A DNA stretch of 64,000 nt from Flammeovirgaceae bacterium (GTDB lineage: Bacteria > Bacteroidota > Bacteroidia > Cytophagales > Cyclobacteriaceae): contig JADJMA010000002.1 of the NCBI GenBank assembly GCA_016709845.1, positions 1 to 64,000 on the forward strand. The letters run 5' to 3'. Numbering within the stretch: position 1 is the first letter of the stretch; each line of letters opens with the position of its first letter. The notes below the pieces were generated by a model that was given only the letters and a program-made list of their open reading frames with translations, ran no database searches and was not told where the DNA came from. Both the position numbers and the translations under genes were made by a program. This document shows, piece after piece, positions 30,624 through 41,396 of this stretch.

Positions 30624-32716
30624 TTATTTTTTAGTAATCATTACTTCCACCCGCCTATTACGCTGACGGTTTTCATTCGTGTCATTCGGAGCAATGGGTT
30701 TCGCTCCTCCATAACCCCGCCCTGAAATTCTGTCCTTTTTAATTCCCTTCTCCACCAAATAGGCTTTAACGGCTTGCATTCTATCTTCAGAAAGTTTTAA
30801 AAGAGCATTTTTATTTCCAATGTCGTCCGTATAGCCACTCAATTCAATCTGAATGGAAGGGTTCTCATTCATAATCGCAACTAACCGATCTAGTTCAGGA
30901 AAAGACTGCGATTTCAAAATAGCACGGCTCTGTTCAAAAAATACATTGTTAAGCGCAATGCTTTCTCCCGCTTCAATAGGAATAAGAAATAAGTCTTTCT
31001 GCAATTCTTTATACTGTATGATAGACGCCAACTCAATGTTTTCATTAACGGATAAGTATCCTTTTGCCTGTGCACGAATACCATAATTTTTTCCTTTTGT
31101 TAAAGCAATGCGGTAAGAACCCGTTTTTGGGTCTGAGATTGCCTCACCAATTTCCTTTTGTGTCGACAAATCTTCAAAAAAAATATCTGCCTTTATAGGC
31201 GCCCTTGTTTTAGCATTGAGCGTGGACCCAAGCAACAATACGACAGGGTCGGGCTTAATCGCTTCGGGTAATTTTATTCTTACAATATCTGAGACCCCAA
31301 ACGAATGGCGATCACTCACCATATAGGCGTAATCCGCTGCTGCCGAAAGCGTATAGTACGCATCAAATCCAGTAGTATTTATTTCTGGCCCAAGGTTAAC
31401 CGGTTCGCTCAGTGAGTCCATGAATCCCCTAATCGCTTGCTCATATAAATATCATACCCGCCATAACCAGGTCGCCCATTACTCGCAAAGTATAACGTGT
31501 GGCCATCGGCTGCCATAAAAGGTGAAACCTCATCGTTAGCTGTGTTGATTTGTGGCCCCAGATTAATAGGTTCTGACCAACCACCTTTTAGATCATGAAC
31601 AGTCACATAGATATCTTTATCTATATTATCAGGATGAGCATTGTAATAAATATTTTGTTTCAGCTTAGCCGTAAACAAAAGGGCCTTTCCGTCCGAAGAC
31701 AAACTCCCTTCCATTGTTTTTGATTCATTTTTGAATCGCACGTTTAGGTATTCGGGTTGGGTCCAACCATCTACCGATTTTCTGCGAACCTGAAATCCAT
31801 CCTGGCGACAAAACAACAGCATATTATTATCTGCACTAATAGCGGCAAGATTGTTAGCCTCCTTATCGTTGATAGCCGGCCCCATATTCTCACTCTTCGT
31901 CCAGGTGATACCATCGGTACTGGTAGTGATCCAAATATCTTCACCATCCCCTTTTCCGCCTATATTTTCAGGCGACAACTCTCGTCCAAATAAAATCATT
32001 CTTCCATCAACAGTGATGTGTGGCCCCAGGTCATCGTAAGGTGAGTTTACTTCCTTACCCAAATTTTCCTTAACGAGACCAGAACTAAGATTGGCCGGTA
32101 AATTAATTTTTATATCCTGTCTGAAAATAAAATTATCAATTTCTAAAACCATATCCGTGTAGTTGATAAATCCCATCTTCATACCATACAAAGGCAAAAT
32201 TATTGTGTTGGCTACTTCCACACCATTAATAAAATAATACCAACGTCCTTTCTTCTGCTCTACTTTAAGCGTGTTGGCCGCACCTATCGGTTTTACTTTA
32301 TCATACTCAACCCACTGATTTATTTTTTCTTCTTTTTCAGGACTTTTGATTTTATAGTTTCCATTACACGCTATTACAAATTCATGATACTTTCCTGTAC
32401 CTCCATCACCCCACAATAAACCCAAGCCATTATTATCACTCCCCGATTTTTGAAGGAAGGTTGCCTCAATCGAAAAGTCTTTTTTGGTATCCATGTACGG
32501 GTTAATGGTAACAAAACGACCGTTGTCCTTTTGTGTAGTACGCATCACATATTTACCTCCTTCCATCTTAACAGAGTACGTGCCTGCATTTCCTGTCCAC
32601 CATCCTTGAACATTGAAATTAAAATCCTCTTTAATAACTACTGGAAGTTGTGCTAACCCCACTTTAACGCAAAGTATGGCAAGAACAAGTATGTATTTGT
32701 TTATTGGCATTGACAT
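30624..32716 (-). CDS. PD40 beta-propeller / OmpA C-terminal domain protein, frameshifted
   Basis: Signal peptide (MPINKYILVLAILCVKVGLA) followed by a lectin-like sandwich (residues about 25-185, with NNGLGLLWGDGGTGKYHEFV), WD40-like/PD40 propeller blades (HTLYFASNGRPGYGGYDIYM, VNLGPEINTTGFD), a carboxypeptidase-regulatory-like repeat and a C-terminal OmpA peptidoglycan-binding domain (IELSGYTDDIGNK, RISGRGYGGAKPIAPND, RQRNRRVEV). Such proteins anchor to the outer membrane and cell wall. One break near 31415 splits it. It lies between an SDR gene and an ALDH gene with gaps of 22 and 16 bases, so it is probably co-transcribed, although a metabolic link is not evident. Confidence 0.85.
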
Positions 32717-32738
32717 GTGTGACTCCGTGTGAACGAAC

Positions 32739-33524
32739 TTATAAACTTCCGGTGCGTCCGCCATCGACAGGAATATTTATTCCATTTATATAGGCTGCAG
32801 CCGGAGAAGCAAGAAAAGCAACCGCTGCAGCGACTTCATGCGGCTCACCAATCCGGCCGGCCGGTACTTCTTCCATCATTATTTTTCTTTCCTCCTCGTA
32901 GCTTCTTCCGGATTTAGCAGCCTTAATTTTAATTAATGAATCTAATCGCCCCGTCATCGTTGAGCCTGGTAATACATTGTTTACAGTAATCCCAAAAGAA
33001 GCCAGTTCAACCGAAATGGTCTTTGCCCAGTTAGCGACTGCACCGCGAATGGAGTTGGATACCCCCAAACCTTTCAATGGAATTTTCACAGAGGTTGAAA
33101 TGATATTGATGATTCTTCCAAAAGCTGATTGCTTCATGCCCGGCACCACGGCCTTCATTAAAATCTGATTGCAGATTAAATGACTAGTAAATGCCTTAAT
33201 AAAATCTTCGGGTGCTGCATCAACCGCCAACCCGGCAGGAGGCCCACCCGTGTTGTTTATTAGAATATGTACAATGTTATTGCGCACGAATTTATCAATC
33301 ACCTCTTTAAGTTGAGCAGGATTACTGAAGTCTGCTACCAAATAATCGTGTTGTTGGGCCGTTGGCGTAGGTAATTCCTTTACGGTAGATTTAAGTGATT
33401 CTTCATTACGGGCTAATAAAGTTACTGTCGCCCCCAATAAGGCTAATTCCATAGCCGATGCTTTGCCAATGCCTTGTGTACTACCGCTTACTACGGCTCT
33501 TTTTCCGCGCAAATCCAGATTCAT
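32739..33524 (-). CDS. SDR-fold protein with non-canonical active site
   Basis: Classical short-chain dehydrogenase fold with NAD(P) motif VVSGSTQGIGKASAMELA, the N-N-x-G strand (ILINNTGGPPAG), a Ser strand (IINIISTSVKIPLKG) and a C-terminal NGINIPVDGG. The catalytic Y-x-x-x-K is replaced by S-N-S-I-R (SNSIRGAVANWAKT). This variant recurs in a subgroup of SDR proteins, so it is not an error. Whether it is a dehydrogenase is therefore uncertain. It is 261 residues and intact. It is divergent from the zinc-ribbon/HAAO genes over a 60-base gap and heads the minus-strand run leading to pnuC and nadR. Confidence 0.82.
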   Translation of the reverse strand: MNLDLRGKRAVVSGSTQGIGKASAMELALLGATVTLLARNEESLKSTVKELPTPTAQQHDYLVADFSNPAQLKEVIDKFVRNNIVHILINNTGGPPAGLAVDAAPEDFIKAFTSHLICNQILMKAVVPGMKQSAFGRIINIISTSVKIPLKGLGVSNSIRGAVANWAKTISVELASFGITVNNVLPGSTMTGRLDSLIKIKAAKSGRSYEEERKIMMEEVPAGRIGEPHEVAAAVAFLASPAAAYINGINIPVDGGRTGSL

Positions 33525-33584
33525 AGAATGATTTTTAGTAAAGATAAAAGAACATTAACTTTCCTATATAAATGTGAGTGATTT

Positions 33585-33854
33585 ATGGAAACGATTTACA
33601 AAAATTGTCAAAGTTGTGGCATGCCACTGAAGCGCGATACCCAAGGAGGCGGAACTGAAGTCGATGGATCTAAATCAACCCTATATTGCTCGTATTGCTA
33701 TCAAAACGGAAAGTTTACTCAACCCGACATGACGCAGGACCAAATGAAAGCTCTGGCGAAGGGTAAACTAAAAGAAATGGGCTTTCCGGGAATTATGACT
33801 GGTATTTTTACCCGCAATATTCCTAAACTTGTCAGGTGGAAAACGCATGAGTAA
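33585..33854 (+). CDS. Small zinc-ribbon protein
   Basis: The 89-residue protein has YKNCQSCGMPLKRD near the N-terminus and LYCSYCYQNGKFTQPDMT after it, a C-x-x-C...C-x-x-C zinc ribbon of the putative zinc-ribbon domain type (PF12674-like). The remainder is a short helical tail. It begins the plus-strand run with 3-hydroxyanthranilate dioxygenase 37 bases downstream. The role is unknown. Confidence 0.8.
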   Translation: METIYKNCQSCGMPLKRDTQGGGTEVDGSKSTLYCSYCYQNGKFTQPDMTQDQMKALAKGKLKEMGFPGIMTGIFTRNIPKLVRWKTHE

Positions 33855-33891
33855 TTTTTTTTATCAATTCCACATTTAAAATTTTGACAAC

Positions 33892-34413
33892 ATGGCTATT
33901 CGCAAACCATTTAATCTAAAGAATTGGATAACAGAAAACCGGGATTTATTAAAACCTCCCGTAGGAAATAAAAATTTATATGCCGATGCCGGAGATTACA
34001 TTGTCATGATTGTGGGTGGCCCCAATGCACGTAAAGATTTTCACTTCAACGAAACGGAAGAACTATTCTATCAACTGGAAGGAAATATTAATGTGCGTAT
34101 TCAAGAGGACGGCAAAGCAGTAGACATACCCATTAAAGAAGGCGAAATGTTTTTGTTGCCCGCCAATGTGCCACACCGGCCTGAGCGACCAGCCGGATCG
34201 GTAGGTTTGGTGATCGAATGCAAACGTCCGGAGCAGGACGTGTTGGATGGCTTGCAATGGTATTGTGATAAATGCAATAATAAACTGCATGAGTATCGCT
34301 TTCACCTCGACAACATTGAGAAAGATTTCTTACCGCGTTTTCGCGAATTTTACGGGTCAAAAGAATTACGCACGTGTAAAAAGTGTGGCTCTGTTATGGG
34401 GGTGCTCGGTTGA
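33892..34413 (+). CDS. 3-Hydroxyanthranilate 3,4-dioxygenase
   Basis: Cupin Fe(II) dioxygenase that opens the ring of 3-hydroxyanthranilate, giving the aminocarboxymuconate semialdehyde that closes to quinolinate. Iron ligands His51 and Glu57 (DFHFNETEELFYQLEG) and His95 (PANVPHRPERP) fall at the positions known for the Cupriavidus enzyme, as do Arg47 and Arg99. The second, rubredoxin-like metal site is present (Cys125 and Cys128 in WYCDKCNN, and CKKCG near the end). It is intact with 173 residues. It precedes kynureninase and kynurenine monooxygenase on the same strand. Confidence 0.95.
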   Translation: MAIRKPFNLKNWITENRDLLKPPVGNKNLYADAGDYIVMIVGGPNARKDFHFNETEELFYQLEGNINVRIQEDGKAVDIPIKEGEMFLLPANVPHRPERPAGSVGLVIECKRPEQDVLDGLQWYCDKCNNKLHEYRFHLDNIEKDFLPRFREFYGSKELRTCKKCGSVMGVLG

Positions 34414-34488
34414 TTTTTCAAATAGTTTTGAAGAACTGCCGAGTGCGCGCATGGGAGTCTAAGCTACAATCATCACTGTGGATGTTAA

Positions 34489-35779
34489 ATGTTTACAGGC
34501 CTACTTTCTTATGAAATTGAAAACTCGCTGGCCTTTGCCAGAAAACTCGATAAACAGGATTCTTTAAAATTATTCCGCAAACAATTCCACCTTCCGAAGA
34601 TAAAAAGGAAAGCAGGCGATTTATTTTACTGGTAATTCACTGGGTCTTCAACCCAAGTCTGCGAAAGCATTTATCAATCAAGAGTTGGAGGATTGGGCCG
34701 CGTTGGGAGTGGAAGGGCATATCCATGCCAAACGACCTTGGCTTTACTATCATAGGTTTAGTAAAAAAGCGTTGGCGCGACTTGTAGGTGCCAAAACATC
34801 AGAAGTTGTTTCCATGAATCAACTTACGGTGAATTTACATTTAATGTTGGTGTCGTTTTATAAACCAACCAAAACACGGTATAAAATTATTACCGAGGCC
34901 GGTGCTTTCTCTTCAGATCAATATGCACTTGAATCGCAACTGAAGTTTCACAATATCGATCCAGCGATTGGTTTAATCGAGCTTAAACCCAAAGCGGGTG
35001 AATTTACTTTACGCACGGAAGACATCCTGAAAGCGATAGATGATAACAAAGATGAACTGGCATTGGTACTGTTTGGTGCGGTTCAATATTACACGGGTCA
35101 ATTTTTTAACATAAAGGAAATTGCGAAAGCTGCCCATCAGGCTGGCGCATATGCAGGCTTTGACCTTGCACACGCCATGGGCAATGTACCGTTACAATTA
35201 CATAGCGATAATGTTGACTTTGCAATATGGTGCAGCTATAAATATCTTAATTCCGGACCAGGTGGTATGGCCGGGGTTTTCATTCACGAAAAACATGCAA
35301 TTAATTTTGAACTACCCAGATTTGCTGGTTGGTGGGGGCATGATGAAGTCAACCGTTTTAAAATGCAAAAAGGTTTTGTACCGATGAAGGGTGTGGATGG
35401 CTGGCAACTCTCCAATTATCCTGTCCTCTCCGGGGCCACCCACCTCGCCTCGTTGGAACTATTTGAAAAAGCAGGAATAAAAAACCTTCGGAAGAAGAGT
35501 ATTCTACTAACAGGGTTTCTTGAATACCTGCTAAAGTCGATAGACAACCATTCGCAACATTTTACAATTTTAACACCTGGTGTAGTCGGTGAACGTGGAT
35601 GTCAGCTTTCAATCTTGATGAAGAAGGATGGAAAGAAAGTTTTCAATAAAATCACCAAAGCCGGAGTTATTGCTGATTGGCGTGAACCGAACGTGATACG
35701 AGTGGCACCTGTGCCTATGTATAATACCTACGAAGAAGTATTTCGGTTTTACGAAATTTTCAAACGAGCATTAAATTAA
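34489..35779 (+). CDS. kynU: Kynureninase, frameshifted near the N-terminus
   Basis: PLP enzyme that cleaves kynurenine or 3-hydroxykynurenine to (3-hydroxy)anthranilate and alanine. Motifs are LGLQPKSAKAFINQELEDWA, HIHAKRPWLYYH, VVSMNQLTVNLHLM, the GFDLAHAMGNVPL strand, and the PLP lysine in WCSYKYLNSGPGG. The first 48 residues (MFTGLLSYEIENSLAFARKL onward) are in another frame that breaks at about 34630, just before FTGNSLGLQPK. The repaired length is about 430 residues, as usual. It begins 75 bases after the dioxygenase stop. Confidence 0.93.
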
Positions 35780-35820
35780 TAGTGATTAGGTTAAGAATTC
35801 AGAGTTCGATATTTTAATTA

Positions 35821-37179
35821 TGACAAAACAAAAGCATTGCTATTGCCGGAGCTGGTCTGGTGGGCTCGTTACTTTCCATATACTTAGCCAAACGCGGGTA
35901 CTCGGTTACTGTTTTTGAACGCAGGGGTGATATGCGACAAAGTGGATACGAAGGTGGTCGGTCAATCAATCTTGCCTTAAGCAATCGAGGTATTCGAGCT
36001 CTTGATGAAGTGGATGTTGCGAATGAAATAAAAAAAGTAACCATCCCCATGCATGGAAGAATTATGCATAACCGGCAAGGTGAGCTCACATTTCAACCGT
36101 ATGGTAATGAGGGACAATTCATTAACTCAGTATCACGGAGTGCCCTTAATATTGTACTTATAAACAAAGCCGAAGCGCTGGGCGTTGAGTTCAAATTTGA
36201 TAAAAGGATTACTCACATAGATCTTGATAAAACATCCTTAACAGTCCAGAGCCCTGAGTCTATAGTAAATAGTAAGCAAACCCAAGACTATCGACTATGG
36301 ACTATGGACTACATTATCGGAGCCGATGGCGCTTTCTCTGCGGTGCGCAGTGCATTTCAAATAACCGACCGGTTTGACTACGCACAAGATTACATCGATC
36401 ATGGCTACAAAGAATTACATATACCTGCCGGAAAAGCAGCAAGCTTTCAATTAGAAAAGAATGCTTTGCACATTTGGCCGCGCGAAAGTTTTATGATGAT
36501 CGCCTTGCCTAATCCGGATGGCAGTTTTACCTGTACTTTGTTCTTTCCATTTGAAGGAACACCCTCATTTGGTCAATTAAAAACAGATGCTGAAGTAAGC
36601 ATGTTTTTCGAAAGTACCTTTCCGGATGCCGTTAGTTTAATGCCAACGCTGTTAGAAGATTATAATACAAACCCCACTTCTTCGTTGGTCACCGTGCGTT
36701 GCTATCCCTGGATAAAAAATAACACGTTATTAATTGGCGATGCGGCACACGCACTCGTTCCTTTTTTTGGACAAGGCATGAATGCCGGATTTGAAGACTG
36801 CCGGGTGCTCAATCAACTACTTGAGATTCATTTTGATGACTGGACAAAAGTATTACCTGAATTTCAGCAAAGTCGAAAAATAAATGCGGATGCTATTGCC
36901 CAATTAGCTCTTGACAATTTTGTTGAAATGCGAGACCTCGTGGCCGATGCTGATTTTCTATTGAGAAAGAAAATTGAAGCCCGGTTGCATCAACTTTATC
37001 CCACCCGTTGGATACCCTTGTACTCGATGGTCACCTTCTACGATTCCATGCCTTATGCCACTGCGCTCGAAACTGGAACAAAGCAGAAAAAAATTATGGA
37101 TGAAGTAATGAAAACTTCTAAAATTGATCGGGTGTGGGAATCCTTAAATTTTGAAGAGATTGTTAATAAACTCAAGTAA
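35821..37179 (+). CDS. Kynurenine 3-monooxygenase, frameshifted at the start and carrying an inserted repeat
   Basis: FAD aromatic hydroxylase converting kynurenine to 3-hydroxykynurenine. The FAD motifs are IAIAGAGLVGSLLSIYLAKR, the IIGADGAFSAVRSAF strand and LIGDAAHALVPFFGQGMNAG; the ERRGDMRQSGYEGGRSINLA segment is diagnostic for KMO. The likely ATG at 35821 is out of frame because of one extra A before AGC ATT; the open frame begins at 35860. Between SLTVQ and DYIIGADG there are about 20 residues (SPESIVNSKQTQDYRLWTM) encoded by a 7-bp-periodic repeat at 36243-36312. The 3' end overlaps mnmH by 36 bases, tail to tail. Confidence 0.93.
36243..36312. repeat. 7-bp-periodic stem-loop repeat inside a coding region
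   Basis: Ten consecutive heptamers can be laid out: agtccag, agccctg, agtctat, agtaaat, agtaagc, aaaccca, agactat, cgactat, ggactat, ggactac. The AGTnnAT units on the left are complementary to the GACTATn units on the right, so the element folds into a hairpin with an AAACCC loop. It is read through by the monooxygenase frame. Confidence 0.75.
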
Positions 37180-38198
37180 TCTAAATCGATTACCGGTTAA
37201 GTAGTTGAGAAGAGAATTTTCAACACTGTCTCCATCCCAAGGCAAAGTGAATTTTATCCGTTCACTTCTCTTATCGATACTTTTGAGATACGCTTTATCG
37301 TAATAGGTTAATAGAATCTCGATTACTGAATGCATATCTCCTTCTGCCAATTTTTCTTTCGCGTTCTTATAATGCTGACCACCTAACTTCGTTACAATTT
37401 TTCCCATGATGGTAAGAAATTCATCACGATCGGCACTGCCGTATTCATTCACTAAGCGCTGCACGCGAACTTCCTTACTCACTTCCATCTGTACCAAAGA
37501 GCTGCTCGCCATCTGTTTCCAGAATTCATGCGGTAAAAATATTTTTCCTATCGCTATCGATTCATCCTCTACCCAGATTCTTTTGGTAAGATCCAATGAT
37601 AAAATTTCTTCAAAGAGTTCGTTTTGAAACTGCTCGGTACTGGGTTGATTCGGCATAAGCAGTCCACCGAAAGCCGAACCTTTATGTTCTGGCCAAATCT
37701 TCCAAGATCTAACACTTGTTCTCCCTTTGCTTTTAAGGCTCGTAACACTTCACTCTTGCCGCTACCCGTGCATCCCGTAAGCAACATCAATTGCTTCGGC
37801 AGCATAAAGGATTCCAATGCTCGGTGACGGTATGCTTTATATCCTCCCTCCAAGGCATGCGCTTTCATACCTGCCATACTTATAAACTGGCAAAAATTAT
37901 TTGATCGCATCCCTCCGCGCCAGCAATGAACCAAGAGTTCCTTCCCCGCAGATACTTTTTCCGTTTCAGTTACAATATCAAACAGACGAGGGCCAACCAG
38001 TCGAAAACCTGTCTTTATGGCTTGCGATTGTCCTTTCTGTTTATAATCCGTTCCAACGGCAACGCGTTCATCATTATTTAGCAAAGGAATATTGATTGCG
38101 CCCCGAATATGGCCCTCCAAAAATTCTCCTTCCGACCGAACGTCAAGTACCGGCAGTTCTTTTCTAAGGGATAGAAAATCATTAATGGAAACCATCAT
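37144..38198 (-). CDS. mnmH: tRNA 2-selenouridine synthase, frameshifted
   Basis: MnmH (SelU) replaces sulfur by selenium in the wobble 2-thiouridine of certain tRNAs, using selenophosphate. The N-terminal rhodanese domain has LPVLDVRSEGEFLEGHIRGA and the catalytic Cys in LLVHCWRGGMRSNNF. The C-terminal P-loop domain has LLTGCTGSGKSEVLRALKAK and, in the second frame, IWVEDESIAIGKIFLPHEFW. Two single-base insertions near 37690-37705 explain the break and restore VLDLEDLARHKGSAFGGLL. The repaired length is about 351 residues. SelD at 626-1656 would supply selenophosphate. Confidence 0.92.
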
Positions 38199-38246
38199 CG
38201 TTCCAAAGTTCGCGAACGGAACTCAAGTTAACCAAGGTTGATTGAA

Positions 38247-40760
38247 TTAATCGTTAAAATTAACCGTGATGCTGCTGGCAATGCCTATTCGAAATCCATA
38301 ATTCAAATACTTAGCATCACCGAAGGCTGCCGCAGCTTCCAGACGGAAGATCCGCAATATGCCATCAAGGCCATATCCAACTTCAGTATAGTTTTGCGAT
38401 GTGGGGCTTGCCAAATAATTAACGAAAATGTTTTCTGTAATACCCGTTACCCGAATCAACGGGAACTGAGTTACCAGAAATTTACGGAAATGATAATGGG
38501 CATTGGCTGAGAAATATTGATTGGATGTGCTGTATTTATAATAGTCTAACAACCGGAAACTACCTACTGGATCAGTCGTTACAAACGGGCTCAGGTTACC
38601 AGTAAAATGTTTGTAATCCATAAAGTATAGGTTATCCGCAGTCAAAAATTTACCAGCCCACAAAGCAATATCCAACTTTCCACGGATTCCAATATCTAAA
38701 GTGTGCCTAAACCCAAGCTCCACTTGATCGAATGTTACTTCGCTTTCAGCCACACCGGAAAAACCCTTTCGATAGTTGAAGGTAAACAAGGGCGAGGTTC
38801 CACCCACCCGCGACTTGTGTCCATTATGAATGCGATATTTTTGCCAGGGGCGGGCATCAAAACTTACCAGACCTACAAAAGCACGATTCGGTTCAAATCC
38901 GGTATCCGTTAATTCCAAATTAACGGGTTCATTAGGTGTGTATTCATCCTTATTACTTTTAAAGAAAGTATAATTGCTTGTATTAAATAATTCTGACCTT
39001 CTCGCCCACGACCAATTGGTGCGGAAGGTGTATTTATCATTTATACGCTGCGTATAATTAAGTTCAAGAAAATTACGTTCATACAATTTCATATAACTGT
39101 CGCCCAAAAAGAGCGAGGTAAACGTATTGACCAAGTGATGAATGGGTTCGTCAGAATTGAATTGCTCCACGTATTGTCCGCCTTCAAGGGTTAATCGTTT
39201 GTTCTTAAATCCGATAATCAACGCGTAGCTTGCCCGTCAACTTCTCGCGCGAAAATGCATACCGGGCTATCGGACTTATTTCAAGCCTCGATGTTTGCGG
39301 TCGCTTGTCCTTATTCAAACTATCCTGCAGTATCGCCTATTAATATATCCCAAGGCTGAAATCCTTTTTTACTTTTACTGGAATTTCTTAGTGTATCGCC
39401 CTCATCTTTTTTACGCTGTACTTGGGTAAGACTATCATCGAGATGATAGCCGCGTTGCTCTTCATGCGTAAGTGGTGTGGGCCGGATTTCTACCCAATAG
39501 GTTGAGTCTTTTTTATAAGCCAGTGAATCAATAGAGTAATTAGTTTCTGAAATTATTTCCGGTGCTTCCTGCTTATTCGTTTCTTCCTTTTCGTATTCTT
39601 TAATTAATTGTTTTAATTCCTTGCGCGTCACCTCCTTACCCTCTTTCAACCGCTCCTGCAGGTCTTGTCCCTTCTCGCTAAAGCTTTGTTCAACTTTTTT
39701 TGCTTCCTCTTTTTCTACTTTCTCGTCAATCACCGTCATCTCTAACTGAAGGTCAGGGTTAAGGGTGATCGAATAATCTTTCATAGTTGCCAGGTACTGG
39801 CCTTCGAATTCGAACCCAAATACTTTACCATCTACTTTAAATTGTTGCGACACAGGCAACCAGGCTTTATCTTCAATAGGTGTGTAAAGTTGATTTATGT
39901 GGAAATTGATTCCCATTTTAGTTGCTATCAAATCCAGACTGTGGATGCTCCACCAGTCTTCCACGATATAAATCACTCCTTCAAAAACATTATCGCCACG
40001 CGAACGTGGGGTCACTTTTATTTTGCTGATTTCATACTCCCGATCATGAAAAGAACCCAGGTATTCGAATCGATAATAGGAAAACGATTTTGGCGAAAGC
40101 GGGGAAACTGTTTCAGCAATCTCCGGTTGGTAAAAGCTTCCAAAGATATATGAGTTAGGTGATGTGTTTTTGCTATCTCCATTCGTATAGACAGCAATTA
40201 CTTTTTCCTCAAACTTGTTAGGTCGGGTATATTTTATTTCACTCACCGACTCTGATATAAACACGCGATCTTTCGTAATACCTTCCTTCTCTAACGCCTT
40301 TCTTAGCCAACCACGGATAGTCCAATAGTTGGCCTTTCCCTTGATATAAACCTTAGCTGAATAAGCATCTATTTGTTGCGTGTGGTACTTTGCTTTTGCA
40401 ATAGCTTTTCTCATAATGGTATAGGCAGGATCTTCTTTTCCGGCCCGAACAATTACGTTCTGCAATACCACCACCTGCTGCTTTAGTGTCAGATTGATCT
40501 CGATGAAATCTGCACCAATATCTTACACGTGTAATAGCTGCATAACCGAGGTATTGAAACAACACATCATACCGACCAGGGACTAATTGAACTTCGTACT
40601 TACCCTCAAAATCAGTAGCACTGCCCGTGCCCGTTTGTTTTACAAAAATGGTAGCGTAGGCAAGTGGGCCGGCATCCTCGCTCTTAATTATTCCACGAAT
40701 CCCCCCAGCCTGCGCTGTGATGATCAAAAAAGAAAAAAATATAAAACAAACAATTCTCAT
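38247..40760 (-). CDS. DUF5686 / carboxypeptidase-like regulatory domain outer-membrane protein, frameshifted
   Basis: From ATG 40758-40760: signal peptide (MRIVCFIFFSFLIITAQAGG), CarboxypepD_reg-like domain (IRGIIKSEDAGPLAYATIFV, GKYEVQLVPGRYDVLFQYLG), then the DUF5686 region (KYHTQQIDAYSAKVYIKG, GVIYIVEDWWSIHSLDLIAT), a charged low-complexity stretch (residues about 360-420) and a C-terminal barrel (YTQRINDKYTFRTNWSWARR) ending SSITVNFND. Indels lie near 40520 and between 39220 and 39330. The span is 838 codons. The function of the family is unknown. Confidence 0.85.
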
Positions 40761-40809
40761 TAGCGTGTATGACGCAATTCGTTGCCCGATAGTTGTCACA
40801 AGTACAGAT

Positions 40810-41394
40810 TTACCGATAAAAATCTTTTTGGCGAATCATGGCTTCTACCGACTCCGGAACGAGATAACGTATTGATTTATTATTCTTAATACACTGACGA
40901 ATATAGGTAGCCGAAATATCAAGCAGAGGAGCTTCAATCATGCGCACATTAGGATGACGTATAAGTTCGGAATTTGTTACATGTGGGCGTGGATAAACAT
41001 ATAATCCAAACTCGTTAAGAATATGTTCATGATTTTTCCATTTATCAAAGTTTGTGAGATTATCTTCTCCAATAATCACTTTAAATTGTTTACCCGGAAA
41101 TTTCTCGGTTAAGTGTGCCAGGGTATGAACTGTATAGCTAGGCTTAGGAAGATTAAATTCTACATCCGATGCTTCCAGTTTGTAATGATCCGCAATAGCG
41201 GCTTTCACTAAATCATAGCGATCAAATTCATGCAACAATCCTTTGCTCGGCTTAAATGGATTTTGAGGAGAAACAACAAACCAAACTTTTTGCAGATCGG
41301 TATTTTCAGCCATTATATTGGCTATGATCATGTGCCCAATATGAATGGGGTTAAAGGAACCGAAGAAGAGACCTATTTTTTGGTGGGTATTCAT
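40810..41394 (-). CDS. nadD: Nicotinate-nucleotide adenylyltransferase
   Basis: Adenylylates nicotinate mononucleotide to deamido-NAD, the step after quinolinate phosphoribosyltransferase. Motifs are GLFFGSFNPIHIGHMIIANI (with H-x-G-H), the substrate segment VVSPQNPFKPSKGL, and DISATYIRQCIKNNKS near the end. It is intact with 194 residues. It starts 2 bases after the gmk stop. Confidence 0.95.
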   Translation of the reverse strand: MNTHQKIGLFFGSFNPIHIGHMIIANIMAENTDLQKVWFVVSPQNPFKPSKGLLHEFDRYDLVKAAIADHYKLEASDVEFNLPKPSYTVHTLAHLTEKFPGKQFKVIIGEDNLTNFDKWKNHEHILNEFGLYVYPRPHVTNSELIRHPNVRMIEAPLLDISATYIRQCIKNNKSIRYLVPESVEAMIRQKDFYR

Positions 41395-41396
41395 GC

